This document shows positions 52,757 through 61,730 of a DNA stretch of 64,000 bases, piece after piece. Below the pieces are notes generated by a model that saw only the letters and a program-made list of their open reading frames with translations, made no database searches and had not been told where the DNA came from. The DNA comes from Bordetella genomosp. 9 (GTDB lineage Bacteria > Pseudomonadota > Gammaproteobacteria > Burkholderiales > Burkholderiaceae_B): positions 496,001-560,000 of the forward strand of contig NZ_NEVJ01000003.1 in assembly GCF_002261425.1 (NCBI RefSeq), read 5' to 3'. A program made the translations under genes and the position numbers. Position 1 is the stretch's first letter; each line of letters begins with the position of its first letter.

Positions 52757-53743
52757 ATGAACATCCGTTCCCTGTCCCTCGCCGCCTGCCTGTCCCTGCC
52801 CTGCCTGATGGCCGCCGGCGCCCCCGCGGCCGCCCAGACGGCCTTTCCGAACCATCCGATCAACCTGGTCGTGCCCTTCCCGCCCGGCGGCGCCACCGAC
52901 GTCGGCGGCCGCGTGATCGCGCAGGCGCTCGCCAAGCAGCTGGGCCAGAGCGTGATCGTGGAAAACCGCGCCGGCGCGGGGACCGTCATCGGCGCGGCCT
53001 ACGTCGCCCGGTCGGCGCCCGATGGCTACACCTTACTGGTCACGTCGGGGACGACCTTCACCATCAATCCCGCCGTGCGCAAAGAGCTGCCCTACGACCC
53101 CGTCAAGAGCTTCGAGCCCGTGGGGATCGTCGCGCGCACCGGGCTCATCCTGCTGGCCAACCCGAAGGTGCCGGTCACGGACATGAAGTCCTTCCTGGCC
53201 TATGTGAAGGATCCCGAGCACGCCGCCACGCCCTACGGTTCGTTCGGCAGCGGCACCACCGCCAACTTCGTCGGCGAGGCCTTCGCGTCGGCGGCGGGCA
53301 TCAAGCTGACCCACGTGCCGTACAAGGGCAGCGCGCCCGCGATGGCCGACCTGATCGGCGGCCAGATTCCGTTTTCCGTCGACACGGTGGCGGCGGCGTT
53401 GCCGCAACTCAAGACCGGCAAGGTCAAGGCCATCGCGGTATCGAGCCCGCAACGGTCCACCTTCCTGCCGGACGTGCCCACTTTCGCAGAGTCCGGCTTT
53501 CCGCAGGTGGCGATGGATACGTGGCTGATGGTGGCCGCGCCGCGCGGCCTGCCCGCCGACGTGCGGACCAAGCTGGGCAAGGCGCTCGCCGACGTGGTGG
53601 CCAACCCCGAGGTGCAGAAGAACCTGCTGGCGCTGGGCTTCGAACCGGGCTTCGAGGACGCGGCGCAAGGCGAAGCCCTGATCAAGAAGGAACTGCCGCA
53701 GATGCGCGAGATCGCCGAGCGCGCGCATATCACGGCGGATTGA
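52757..53743 (+). CDS. Bug/TTT-family solute-binding protein
   Basis: 328 residues from the ATG at 52757; signal peptide ends PAAAQ (about 26). Bug features: LVVPFPPGGATDVGGRVIAQ, VVENRAGAGTVIGAAYVARS, APDGYTLLVTSG, HVPYKGSAPAMADLIGG and LPDVPTFAESGFPQV. Between dsdA (51 bases) and an amidase (112 bases). No membrane partner in the window. The substrate may be a D-amino acid derivative or an amide; this is inference from context. Confidence 0.92.
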   Translation: MNIRSLSLAACLSLPCLMAAGAPAAAQTAFPNHPINLVVPFPPGGATDVGGRVIAQALAKQLGQSVIVENRAGAGTVIGAAYVARSAPDGYTLLVTSGTTFTINPAVRKELPYDPVKSFEPVGIVARTGLILLANPKVPVTDMKSFLAYVKDPEHAATPYGSFGSGTTANFVGEAFASAAGIKLTHVPYKGSAPAMADLIGGQIPFSVDTVAAALPQLKTGKVKAIAVSSPQRSTFLPDVPTFAESGFPQVAMDTWLMVAAPRGLPADVRTKLGKALADVVANPEVQKNLLALGFEPGFEDAAQGEALIKKELPQMREIAERAHITAD

Positions 53744-53803
53744 CGCACCGGCGCCCGATGCACAGGCGCCCGACGCATCGGCGCCCGACGCATCGGCGCC
53801 CGA
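53744..53803 (+). repeat. Four tandem copies of a 15-base repeat
   Basis: Units begin at 53744, 53759, 53774 and 53789, consensus CGCATCGGCGCCCGA, the last two identical. They start right after the Bug stop codon and lie in the 112-base gap before the amidase gene. GGCGCC is self-complementary, so transcripts could form several small hairpins. Copy number may vary between strains by slippage. Confidence 0.85.
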
Positions 53804-53855
53804 CGGGGGCGCCGCCCCTGCCCCATCGCCCCACCCTTCGACAAGTATCGCCCTT

Positions 53856-55379
53856 ATGACCTCCCTGGATTCCATCGTTTCCCTTTCCGCCGTTGCGCTG
53901 CGCCGCCTGATCGGCGCGCGCCAGTTGTCGCCTGTCGAGCTGCTGAAGGCTTGCATCGAGCGCATCGAAGCCGTCAATCCCTGGGTCAATGCCGTCACGG
54001 CCACCGCCTTCGAGCAGGCACGCATCCAGGCCCGGGCGGCGGAACGCGCGGTCATGCAGGGGGAACCGCTGGGACTGCTGCACGGGCTGCCGCTGGGCGT
54101 CAAGGACCTGGAGCCGACCGCGGGCCTGTTGACGACCTACGGCTCGGCGATCTATCGCGGCCACGTGCCGGAACAGGACGTGGAGCTGGTCGCCCGCCTG
54201 CGCCGCGCCGGCGCCATCGTGACGGCCAAGACCAACGTCCCGGAAATGGGCGCGGGCGCCAATTCGCGCAATACCGTGTGGGGCGCGACCGGCAATCCCT
54301 TCGATCCCAACCTGAACGCGGGCGGATCGTCGGGCGGCTCCGCGGCCGCGCTGGCCACCGACATGCTGCCGATCTGCACGGGATCGGATACCGGCGGATC
54401 GCTGCGCATTCCTGCCGCGAAATGCGGCGTGGTGGGCTTCCGGCCGTCGCCGGGCGTGGTGCCCAGCGTGCGCAAGCTGCTGGGCTGGACGCCGATTTCC
54501 GTGGTCGGCCCCATGGGCCGCACCGTCGCCGATGCCTGCCTGCAGCTCGCGGCGACGGCCGGCATGCAGGCGGGCGATCCGCTCAGCTATCCGCTGGATC
54601 CGCTGTCCTTCCTGACGCCCGGCTTGGTCGATCCCGGCACGCTGCGCGTCGCCTACACGGAAGACTTCGGCGTGTGCGCGGTCGACGATGGAATCCGCGC
54701 CGTCTTTCGCGAAAAGATCGCCGCCATGCGCCATCTGTTCGCCGCCTGCGATCCCGTCGACATCGACCTGGGCGAGGCGCATCGCTGCTTCGACGTGCTG
54801 CGCGCCGAGGCCTTCGTCGCCGGCGTGGGCGATGCGTACGAGAACGACCCGGACAGCCTGGGACCGAACACGCGCGCCAACTACGAACTCGGCGCGGCGA
54901 TGAGCCTGAAGGACAGCGCCTGGGCGCAGGCCGAGCAGACGCGCCTGATCAAGCGCTTCCAGCAGGTGTACCAGGACTACGACCTGATCCTGTCGCCGAC
55001 CACGCCGGTGTCGCCCTTCCCCTGGACGAAGCTGTACGCGGAAGCCATCAACGGCGAACGCCAGGAGAACTACTACCGCTGGCTGGCCCTGACCTATGTG
55101 ATCACGCTGACCACGCATCCGGCCATCACCCTGCCCTGCGGGCGCGACCATCGCGGCATGCCGTTCGGCCTGCAGGTCGTCGGCCGCTTCCGGGGCGACC
55201 ATGCCTTGCTGGGCGCGGCGCAGGCCATGGAGTCGGCCTTCGACCAGATCGAGTCCTTGCGGCGCCCCTTGCCCGATCTCGCGGCGCTGGGACCGGCGAA
55301 CCCGGAACTGCGTTCCATCGTGACCACGCCGCCCCTGTTCGAGGGCGTCGGCGCGGCAAGCAGCCTGTCGGCGGTGTAG
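53856..55379 (+). CDS. Amidase signature family hydrolase
   Basis: 507 residues. The Ser-Ser-Lys triad is complete: K83 in GVKDLEPTAG, S158 in AGGSSGGSAAAL and the nucleophile S182 in DTGGSLRIPA. The family hydrolyses amide bonds of varied carboxamides. It lies five bases upstream of the DadA-like gene and should be co-transcribed: an amino-acid amide or N-acyl compound could be hydrolysed and the released amino acid oxidised. No signal peptide; cytoplasmic. Confidence 0.93.
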   Translation: MTSLDSIVSLSAVALRRLIGARQLSPVELLKACIERIEAVNPWVNAVTATAFEQARIQARAAERAVMQGEPLGLLHGLPLGVKDLEPTAGLLTTYGSAIYRGHVPEQDVELVARLRRAGAIVTAKTNVPEMGAGANSRNTVWGATGNPFDPNLNAGGSSGGSAAALATDMLPICTGSDTGGSLRIPAAKCGVVGFRPSPGVVPSVRKLLGWTPISVVGPMGRTVADACLQLAATAGMQAGDPLSYPLDPLSFLTPGLVDPGTLRVAYTEDFGVCAVDDGIRAVFREKIAAMRHLFAACDPVDIDLGEAHRCFDVLRAEAFVAGVGDAYENDPDSLGPNTRANYELGAAMSLKDSAWAQAEQTRLIKRFQQVYQDYDLILSPTTPVSPFPWTKLYAEAINGERQENYYRWLALTYVITLTTHPAITLPCGRDHRGMPFGLQVVGRFRGDHALLGAAQAMESAFDQIESLRRPLPDLAALGPANPELRSIVTTPPLFEGVGAASSLSAV

Positions 55380-55384
55380 GCACG

Positions 55385-56620
55385 ATGAAATACGACGTCA
55401 TCGTGTTGGGCGCCGGCATCGTCGGCGTCTGCACGGCCATCCATCTGCAGCAGCGGGGACGCGCCGTGGCGCTGGTGGATCGCAAGCCGCCCGGCCTCGA
55501 AACGTCTTTCGGCAATGGCGGACTGATACAGCGCGAGGGCGTCTATCCCTACGCCTTCCCCCGTGGTCTTGGCGCCTTGCTCAGGTACGCCGGCAATCGG
55601 GCGCCGGACGTGCGCTATCACCTTGGCGCGCTCGCCAGGTCAGCGCCCTTTCTGCTGCGCTATTGGCGCAACTCGCATCCCGCGCGGCATGCGGCGATCG
55701 CCGCGAAGTACGTGGCGCTGATCGAACACTGCATCGGTGAGCACCAGGCCCTGGCCGCCGCGGCCGGCGCGCGGGACCTTATCCGGTCGACCGGCTGGAT
55801 CAAGGTCTACCATCGCGCGGCGCTGCTCGACGCCGAAATCCGCGTGGCCGAGCGTTGGCGCGGAGAATTCGGCGTGGGTTTCGAAACGCTGGACGCCGCG
55901 AGCCTGCAACGCACCGAACCCGCGCTCAGGCCGGTGCTGGCCGGCGGCCTGCGATATACCGATGCGCACTCGGTGTCCGATCCCCACGCCCTGGTCGCGG
56001 CCTATGCGCGTCACTTCGAATCGCTGGGCGGCACGATACTGCTGGGCGATGCGGGCACGCTGCGGGACGGTTGGCGCTTGCAAAGTGACGGGGGCGAGAT
56101 CCAGGCCCCCGCCGCGGTCGTGGCCCTGGGCCCCTGGTCCGACGCCGTGACCAAGGCGCTGGGTTATCGCCTGCCGCTGGCGGTCAAGCGCGGTTATCAC
56201 ATGCACTATGCCGCCGACGACGGCGCGCGGCTCGACCATCCCGTGCTGGACGCCGAAAACGGTTTCCTGATCGCGCCGATGGCGCACGGTATCCGCGTGA
56301 CGACGGGCGCGGAGTTCGCCGCGCGCGACGCGGCGCCCACGCCGGTGCAGCTGGCCGCGGTCGAACCGCTGGCCCGCCGCCTGTTTCCGCTCGGGCCGCC
56401 CGTGGACACGGCGCCATGGATGGGAAGCCGGCCCTGCACGCCGGACATGATGCCCATCATCGGGCCGGCTCCGCGGCACGAGGGGCTCTGGTTCGCGTTC
56501 GGCCACGCCCATCATGGCTACACGCTGGGACCCGTCACCGGACGCCTGGTGGCGGAAATGATGACGGGCGCGCGACCTTTCGTCGATCCCGCTCCGTTCC
56601 TGCCCACGCGCTTTCTCTAG
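55385..56620 (+). CDS. FAD-dependent D-amino-acid dehydrogenase/oxidase (DadA-like)
   Basis: 411 residues from the ATG at 55385, five bases after the amidase stop; the frame is open far upstream but only in the shadow of the amidase. Dinucleotide-binding VIVLGAGIVGVCTAIHLQQR (residues 5-24), SFGNGGLIQ, substrate-region VKRGYHMHY and terminal GHAHHGYTLGPVTGRLVAE place it in the DAO/DadA group. It oxidises a D-amino acid or related secondary amine to the keto acid, passing electrons to quinone or oxygen. With dsdA and the amidase it gives a D-amino-compound scavenging set. Confidence 0.9.
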   Translation: MKYDVIVLGAGIVGVCTAIHLQQRGRAVALVDRKPPGLETSFGNGGLIQREGVYPYAFPRGLGALLRYAGNRAPDVRYHLGALARSAPFLLRYWRNSHPARHAAIAAKYVALIEHCIGEHQALAAAAGARDLIRSTGWIKVYHRAALLDAEIRVAERWRGEFGVGFETLDAASLQRTEPALRPVLAGGLRYTDAHSVSDPHALVAAYARHFESLGGTILLGDAGTLRDGWRLQSDGGEIQAPAAVVALGPWSDAVTKALGYRLPLAVKRGYHMHYAADDGARLDHPVLDAENGFLIAPMAHGIRVTTGAEFAARDAAPTPVQLAAVEPLARRLFPLGPPVDTAPWMGSRPCTPDMMPIIGPAPRHEGLWFAFGHAHHGYTLGPVTGRLVAEMMTGARPFVDPAPFLPTRFL

Positions 56621-56632
56621 GCTCGCCCGGGA

Positions 56633-56656
56633 CTGTCCGGCCCGTCCTCCGGACAG
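56633..56656 (+). terminator. Hairpin after the DadA-like gene
   Basis: CTGTCCGG, eight-base loop, CCGGACAG: a perfect 8-base-pair stem 13 bases after the stop. No T-run, but it probably ends the amidase-DadA transcript. Confidence 0.5.
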
Positions 56657-56680
56657 GTCCGCGGGGGCCCAGAGGAATCG

Positions 56681-56696
56681 CCTATGCGCGCATAGG
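56681..56696. promoter_or_regulatory. 16-base perfect palindrome CCTATGCGCGCATAGG
   Basis: A perfect palindrome about 100 bases before the first of two tandem Bug genes. The C-T-A-T...A-T-A-G arms resemble LysR-type boxes. The LysR gene at 58861-59805, downstream of the two Bug genes, is a candidate binder. The remaining 100 bases up to 56799 show GGGGA before the Bug ATG and nothing else clear. Confidence 0.5.
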
Positions 56697-56799
56697 AAAG
56701 CAGTATTTGTCTCGCCACGCCCCCATCCCTAGCATGGAGTCCGCCCGCGCAATACGGTTGTCATAAACAGCGCGGCGTTCATTCATACAGGGGAAGTCA

Positions 56800-57792
56800 A
56801 TGTCCGCTTTTCATCCGGCCGGCGCCCGCCTGGCCGCCGCCGCCCTATTCGCCCTTTCGGCCCTGGCCGTCGCGCCTTCCACCCGTGCCGGCACCTTTCC
56901 CGAGCATACCGTACGCCTGATCGTGCCGCAATCCGCGGGCTCGGGCGGCGACGTCGTGGCGCGCCTACTGGGCGACCGCATGGGCAGCGAACTGGGCGCG
57001 TCGGTGGTCGTGGAGAACCGTGCCGGCGCCAACGGGATCGTGGCGATGTCCTATGTCGCCAAGGCGCCCGCCGACGGCTACACCCTGCTGCTGGCCGGCG
57101 TGTCGCAGATGAGCTTCAACCCCAAGCTGTACAAGCAGCTGCCCTATGATGCGGAGCGCGACTACACCTATGTCGCGCCGGTCGTCGACACGCCCTTCGT
57201 GCTGGTCGCCAACAAGGACGCGCCCTATAAAACCCTGGCGCAGCTGATCGCCGCCGCCAAGGCCGCGCCGGGCAACATCACCTACGCCAGCGCCGGCGCC
57301 GGCAACTCGACCCACCTGTCGACCGAAATGCTCGCCCATGGCGCGGGCATCCAGTTGAAGCACATTCCCTACAAGGGATCCGGGCCGGCGCTGAACGCCG
57401 TCATCGGCGGACAGGTCGAACTGATGACCAGCGTGCTGGGCTCCGCGCTGCCGCAGATACGCGCCGGCAACGTGGTCCCGCTCGCCGTGCTGGCCGACCA
57501 GCGGGCGGCCGATCTGCCCGGCGTGCCGACCGTCAAGGAAGCCGGCCTGGACGTGCCGCCGATGCCCGGCTGGTTCGCCATCGTGGGCCCCGCCGGCATG
57601 GACAAGGCGGTGGTCGACAAGCTCAACGCGGCGGTGCAGGCGGCGATCGCCGATCCGGCCGTCAACGCCAAACTGAAGGGCCTGTATTTCGTGCCGCTGC
57701 AAGGCAGCGCGGAGCAGATGCGGGCACGCGCCCAAGACGACGCGAAGTCCTGGGGCGCCTTCATCGCCAAGGCAGGCATCCAGGTCGACTGA
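56800..57792 (+). CDS. Bug/TTT-family solute-binding protein (first of tandem pair)
   Basis: 330 residues; signal peptide ends STRAG (about 31). Bug features: LIVPQSAGSGGDVVARLLGD (note QSAG-S instead of the usual F-x-x-G-G), VVENRAGANGIVAMSYVAKA, APADGYTLLLAG, HIPYKGSGPALNAVIGG and LPGVPTVKEAGLDVPP. GGGGA lies eight bases before the ATG. Followed after 24 bases by another Bug gene on the same strand; the pair is clearly non-identical, so an old duplication or separate acquisition. Confidence 0.92.
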   Translation: MSAFHPAGARLAAAALFALSALAVAPSTRAGTFPEHTVRLIVPQSAGSGGDVVARLLGDRMGSELGASVVVENRAGANGIVAMSYVAKAPADGYTLLLAGVSQMSFNPKLYKQLPYDAERDYTYVAPVVDTPFVLVANKDAPYKTLAQLIAAAKAAPGNITYASAGAGNSTHLSTEMLAHGAGIQLKHIPYKGSGPALNAVIGGQVELMTSVLGSALPQIRAGNVVPLAVLADQRAADLPGVPTVKEAGLDVPPMPGWFAIVGPAGMDKAVVDKLNAAVQAAIADPAVNAKLKGLYFVPLQGSAEQMRARAQDDAKSWGAFIAKAGIQVD

Positions 57793-57816
57793 TCCTCACG
57801 CCATCCGGAGAACACC

Positions 57817-58791
57817 GTGTACAGACGCCTCGTACTGCTGCTTGGCGCCGCCCTGTGCGCCATGCCGATCGCCCACGCCCAGCCCGCCCCGCAATGGCCC
57901 GACAAGCCGGTGCGCATCATCGTGCCGTTCGCCGCGGGCGGCTCGACCGACATCGTCGCGCGCAAGGTGGCGCAGCGCCTGGGACAGCTGACCAGCCAGC
58001 CCTTCGTCGTCGAGAACAAGCCTGGCGCCGGCGGCACCCTGGGCGCCGCCTACGCCAAGGTCCAGCCCGCGGACGGCTACACGCTTTTCCTGGGCACGGT
58101 CAGCACCCAATCGGTGGCGCCGTTCCTCTACAAGACCCTGCCCTACGACCCGCTGCGCGATTTCCGCGGGCTGGCCATGATCGCCTCGGTGCCCAACGTC
58201 GTGGTCGTCAACAAGAAGCTGGGGATCCATGACCTCAAACAGTTGATCGACGCGGCGCGCCAGAAGCCGGGCGGCCTGACCTATGGATCCAGTGGGCTGG
58301 GCTCGTCCAACCACCTGGCGACCGAGGCACTGCGCGCGACCCTGGACATCCCGCTGACCCATGTCCCGTACCGGGGTTCGGGCCCCGCGTTGACGGACAC
58401 CATGGCCGGCCACGTCGACTTCATGCTGGATGTGGCGATGACGTCCCTGCCCTACATCGAGCGCGGCGACCTGAACGCGGTCGCGGTGACGTCCAAGGCG
58501 CGGCTGGCGGTGCTGCCGCAGCTCCCGACCGTGGCCGAGCAAGGCTTCCCGGAATTCGAGGCGGTGGGCTGGTTCGGGCTGTTCACGCCGGCCGCGACCC
58601 CGGACCCGGTGGCGCGGCGCATCGCGGCGCTGGTGCACGACGTGGTCCTGGAGAAGGACATGGCCGCCTATTTCGCCGCGCAAGGCGCGACGGCCAGCGG
58701 CGTCACGCTGGCGGATTTCGATGCCGTCGTCGCCGCGGACCGCGCGCAGTGGGGCAAGGTTGCCCAAATGGCGCGGATCCAGCCGGAGTAG
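57817..58791 (+). CDS. Bug/TTT-family solute-binding protein (second of tandem pair)
   Basis: 324 residues from the GTG at 57817 (GGAG about 10 bases upstream); signal peptide ends PIAHAQ (about 21). Bug features: IIVPFAAGGSTDIVARKVAQ, VVENKPGAGGTLGAAYAKVQ, ADGYTLFLGTV, HVPYRGSGPALTDTMAG and LPTVAEQGFPEFEAV. Convergent with the LysR gene at 58861 after 69 bases. Both tandem Bugs lack TctAB partners. Confidence 0.92.
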   Translation: MYRRLVLLLGAALCAMPIAHAQPAPQWPDKPVRIIVPFAAGGSTDIVARKVAQRLGQLTSQPFVVENKPGAGGTLGAAYAKVQPADGYTLFLGTVSTQSVAPFLYKTLPYDPLRDFRGLAMIASVPNVVVVNKKLGIHDLKQLIDAARQKPGGLTYGSSGLGSSNHLATEALRATLDIPLTHVPYRGSGPALTDTMAGHVDFMLDVAMTSLPYIERGDLNAVAVTSKARLAVLPQLPTVAEQGFPEFEAVGWFGLFTPAATPDPVARRIAALVHDVVLEKDMAAYFAAQGATASGVTLADFDAVVAADRAQWGKVAQMARIQPE

Positions 58792-58860
58792 CCAATCGTG
58801 GCCCGCGCTTGCCGCCCAGGACGCCGGGAACGCCCGGGCGAAGCATGTCGTTCAGGCGGC

Positions 58861-59805
58861 TCAGGCCGCTCCGGTCGCGGCATCGGCCAGCCATTCGACG
58901 CCGCTCCACGCTCCGGAGTCGACCAGCGCCCCGGCGACGTCGAACAAGGTCTGATGGACGTGCACGCACGCCAGGCTTTTTTCGGCCGACAGCGACATGC
59001 ATACCGAGACACGCCGGCGGTACTCCGGACTGGCAATGCGCGTGGCGACGACGTTTTCCGAACGCGCCTCGGGTCCGACCAGCGCCGACGACGGCAGGAC
59101 GGTCCAGCCCTTGCCGCCGCGCGCCAGCGACAGCAGGATGGATACGGCGCTGGTCTCGGCCACCAGCCTGATCGGCAGCGATTCCTCGGCGAAGGTGCGC
59201 GCGGCCAGCATGCGGATGGAGTTCGGAAAGCTGGGCAGCAGCAGCGGCATTTCCGACATCTGCTTCAAGGTGACCGCGGCCAGCCCCAGCGGAGGACCGA
59301 CCAGGAACAGGTCTTCGATCAGCATGGGCCGGGTGGTCATGCGCGCCGGTTGCGGCTGTACGTCCATGGCCACGGAAATGTCGAGCCGGTGCAGCGAGAC
59401 TCCGACCGCCAGGTCGGCGCTGCTGCCTTCGACGACTTCCAGCACGACTTCCGGAAAACGCTCCGCCACCGCTTCGATCAGGGGAACGGCCAGCACCCTC
59501 GACGTGCTGGTGGGCAGGCCGACCTTGACATGGCCGGCCGGGGTATCGCGGCCATTCTTCAGTGCCGCCCTGGCTTCATCCACCTGGCGCAACACCATCT
59601 TCGCGTGGCGATACAGCAACTGTCCGGCGTCGGTGGCGCGTACGCCGCCCGGGCCCCTGACCAGCAATTGCGATCCCAGCTCGCTTTCGAGATTGGCGAC
59701 CTGCTGGCTGAGCGAGGGCTGGGCGATATGCAGCGTTTCCGCCGCGGCAGTGATGCTTTCGAGCTCGACGATGCGAGCAAAGTATTTGAGTTGGCGCAGG
59801 TCCAT
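58861..59805 (-). CDS. LysR-type regulator (Nac/Cbl-like architecture)
   Basis: 314 residues. HTH about 1-60 (LRQLKYFARIVELESITAAA, LHIAQPSLSQQVANLESELG, VRATDAGQLLYRHAKMVLRQ). Effector domain includes VEGSSADLAVGVSLHRLDIS and LARGGKGWTVLPSSAL. The opening MDLRQLKYF and Q-P-S-L-S-Q are typical of the nitrogen-assimilation-control branch. Divergent from the CocE-type hydrolase (77 bases between) and convergent with the tandem Bugs, so it may serve either side. Confidence 0.9.
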   Translation of the reverse strand: MDLRQLKYFARIVELESITAAAETLHIAQPSLSQQVANLESELGSQLLVRGPGGVRATDAGQLLYRHAKMVLRQVDEARAALKNGRDTPAGHVKVGLPTSTSRVLAVPLIEAVAERFPEVVLEVVEGSSADLAVGVSLHRLDISVAMDVQPQPARMTTRPMLIEDLFLVGPPLGLAAVTLKQMSEMPLLLPSFPNSIRMLAARTFAEESLPIRLVAETSAVSILLSLARGGKGWTVLPSSALVGPEARSENVVATRIASPEYRRRVSVCMSLSAEKSLACVHVHQTLFDVAGALVDSGAWSGVEWLADAATGAA

Positions 59806-59882
59806 CGGACTTCCTCCAGCGGCCGCTCGCGGCGGCTTCCCGCCCGCATCTTAGCCGCCCGTCACCCATTCCAAGGAAATTC

Positions 59883-61730
59883 ATGCCCACTTCGATAGAA
59901 ACGAAACAAGCGGCCTGGACGGTCACCCCGCAAGCCTATGCCGCCGCCCGGCCCGTCGATTACCGGGTGCCGAAGCCGGCTTCGCGCTACCTGGCCATGC
60001 ACGACGGCTGCCGCCTGGCCATCGACGTCTACGTGCCCGAGCCCATCGCGGGACGGGCGGCGACGGCGCAACGGCACCCCGCCATCCTGCTGTTCACGCC
60101 CTATTACCGCCGTTTCGCCCTGAAGCCCGGCGGACAAGGGGAAGCGGCGCCCAACACCGCCAAGCTGCGCGACTATTTCGTGCCGCGCGGCTATGCGGTC
60201 GTCGTGATCGACGTGCGCGGCACGGGTGCCAGCTTCGGCACGCGCGACAGTTTCCGCTCGCCGCGCGAACGCGAGGACAGCCGCGAGGTCACCGATTGGG
60301 TCGTCGACCAGCCCTGGTGCAACGGCGTCGTGGGCGCCACGGGCATTTCGTACCTAGGCGCGGCCTCGGATTTCCTGGCGGCCACGGGACACCCCGCGGT
60401 CAAGGCCATCGCGCCGCTGTTCTCCGTGTGGGATACGTACACCGACAACTACTATCCCGGCGGCATCCTGCTCAAGGCGTTGACGCGCAGCTACGACGAT
60501 CTGATGGTGGCGCTCGACCACGACCAGCGCGACATGCTGCATCGCTTCGTCTACTACGCCAATCCTGATTTCGCGGGCCCGCAACCGGTGGACGAGGATA
60601 CCGACGGCACCCTGGTGCGGCAGGCCGTCCACGAACACCTGGGCAATTTCCGCCAGACCGAGTTCATGCCGGAATTCCGTTTCCGCGAAGATCCCCTGCC
60701 CTACGATCCGCAGTTCAGCTCCGCCACCTTCAGCCCCTACAGCCTGGCGGCGCGCATCCCGGACGACGTGGCGGTGCTGTCGGTGTCGGGCTGGATGGAC
60801 GGCGCGGGCTATATGAACGCGGCGATCTCGCGCTACCTGACGCTGGACAAGAACCCGCGCCATCTGCTGCTGGGACCGTGGGACCACGGCGCGCGCATCG
60901 ATATCTCGCCATGGCGCGCGCAGGAAATGGCCGAGCCCCTGTGGCTGGCCGAGGTGCTGCGCTTCTTCGACCATTACCTGATGGGCCTGGCGACCGGGCT
61001 GGACGCGGAGGCCCCCATCCACTACTACGCCCTGCACGCCGAGCAATGGCGTGGCGCCGACCACTGGCCGCCGCATGGCGACGAGGCCGTGCGCCTGCAT
61101 CTGGCGCCCGACGCCGCGCTGGCGCCGGCCGCCTCGCGCGACACCAGCGAACGCGAATACCAGGTCGATTTCTCGCTGGGGACTGGCGCCGGTACGCGCT
61201 ACGAGCGTATCGCCGCCATCAACAGCACCGAGTACTACCCGGACTGGCAGGGCCGCACGGACCGCATGGCGAGCTTTACGTCCGCGCCGCTGCCGCAGGC
61301 GATGGAATTGGCGGGCCATGCCGTGATCGACCTGTGGTTGAGCTGCAGCGAGCCCGACGGCGCGCTGTTCGTCTACCTGAGCGAGATCGAGGCCGATGGC
61401 CGGGAGCGCTACGTGACCGAAGGCCTGCTGCGGCTGCTGCATCGCAAGGTGTCGCACTGCCCGCCGGAATACCGCACCACCTGGCCGTTCCGCAGTTTCC
61501 GCAAGGAAGACGCCGCCCCGCTGGTGCCGGGACGCTACGAACGCATCGAGCTGGGATTGCTGCCGACGGCCTGGCGGTTTTCCGCCGGCAGCCGCGTACG
61601 GGTCTCGATCGCCGGCGCCGACAGCGATCATTGCGGCCAGGTGCCGCATGGCCGCCCGCCCAGGTTCACGCTGGCTACGGGTGGCGAGCGCGATTCTTCC
61701 ATCATGCTGCCATTGCGGGCCTGCGCATGA
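59883..61730 (+). CDS. CocE/NonD-family alpha/beta hydrolase (X-Pro dipeptidyl-peptidase type)
   Basis: 615 residues, as in cocaine esterase and glutaryl-7-ACA acylase relatives. The nucleophile serine is in GATGISYLGAASDFLA, VVVIDVRGTGAS gives the oxyanion tyrosine/glycine region, and LLLGPWDHGARID has the catalytic His. A C-terminal jelly-roll domain (about 340-610) with LPQAMELAGHAVIDLWLS and AGSRVRVSIAGADSDH follows. Hydrolyses an ester or amide of unknown identity. No signal peptide. AAGGAAA lies about seven bases before the ATG. Its stop overlaps the GAF gene (ATGA). Confidence 0.92.
   Translation: MPTSIETKQAAWTVTPQAYAAARPVDYRVPKPASRYLAMHDGCRLAIDVYVPEPIAGRAATAQRHPAILLFTPYYRRFALKPGGQGEAAPNTAKLRDYFVPRGYAVVVIDVRGTGASFGTRDSFRSPREREDSREVTDWVVDQPWCNGVVGATGISYLGAASDFLAATGHPAVKAIAPLFSVWDTYTDNYYPGGILLKALTRSYDDLMVALDHDQRDMLHRFVYYANPDFAGPQPVDEDTDGTLVRQAVHEHLGNFRQTEFMPEFRFREDPLPYDPQFSSATFSPYSLAARIPDDVAVLSVSGWMDGAGYMNAAISRYLTLDKNPRHLLLGPWDHGARIDISPWRAQEMAEPLWLAEVLRFFDHYLMGLATGLDAEAPIHYYALHAEQWRGADHWPPHGDEAVRLHLAPDAALAPAASRDTSEREYQVDFSLGTGAGTRYERIAAINSTEYYPDWQGRTDRMASFTSAPLPQAMELAGHAVIDLWLSCSEPDGALFVYLSEIEADGRERYVTEGLLRLLHRKVSHCPPEYRTTWPFRSFRKEDAAPLVPGRYERIELGLLPTAWRFSAGSRVRVSIAGADSDHCGQVPHGRPPRFTLATGGERDSSIMLPLRACA

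Noticed and set aside
53744..53803. CRISPR-like array
   Set aside because: The 15-base units are contiguous with no spacers and no cas genes are near; it is a simple tandem repeat.
53951..56620. An apparent 889-residue fusion ending in the DadA-like protein
   Set aside because: The first part is the amidase gene in a wrong frame; the dinucleotide-binding N-terminus begins exactly at 55385.
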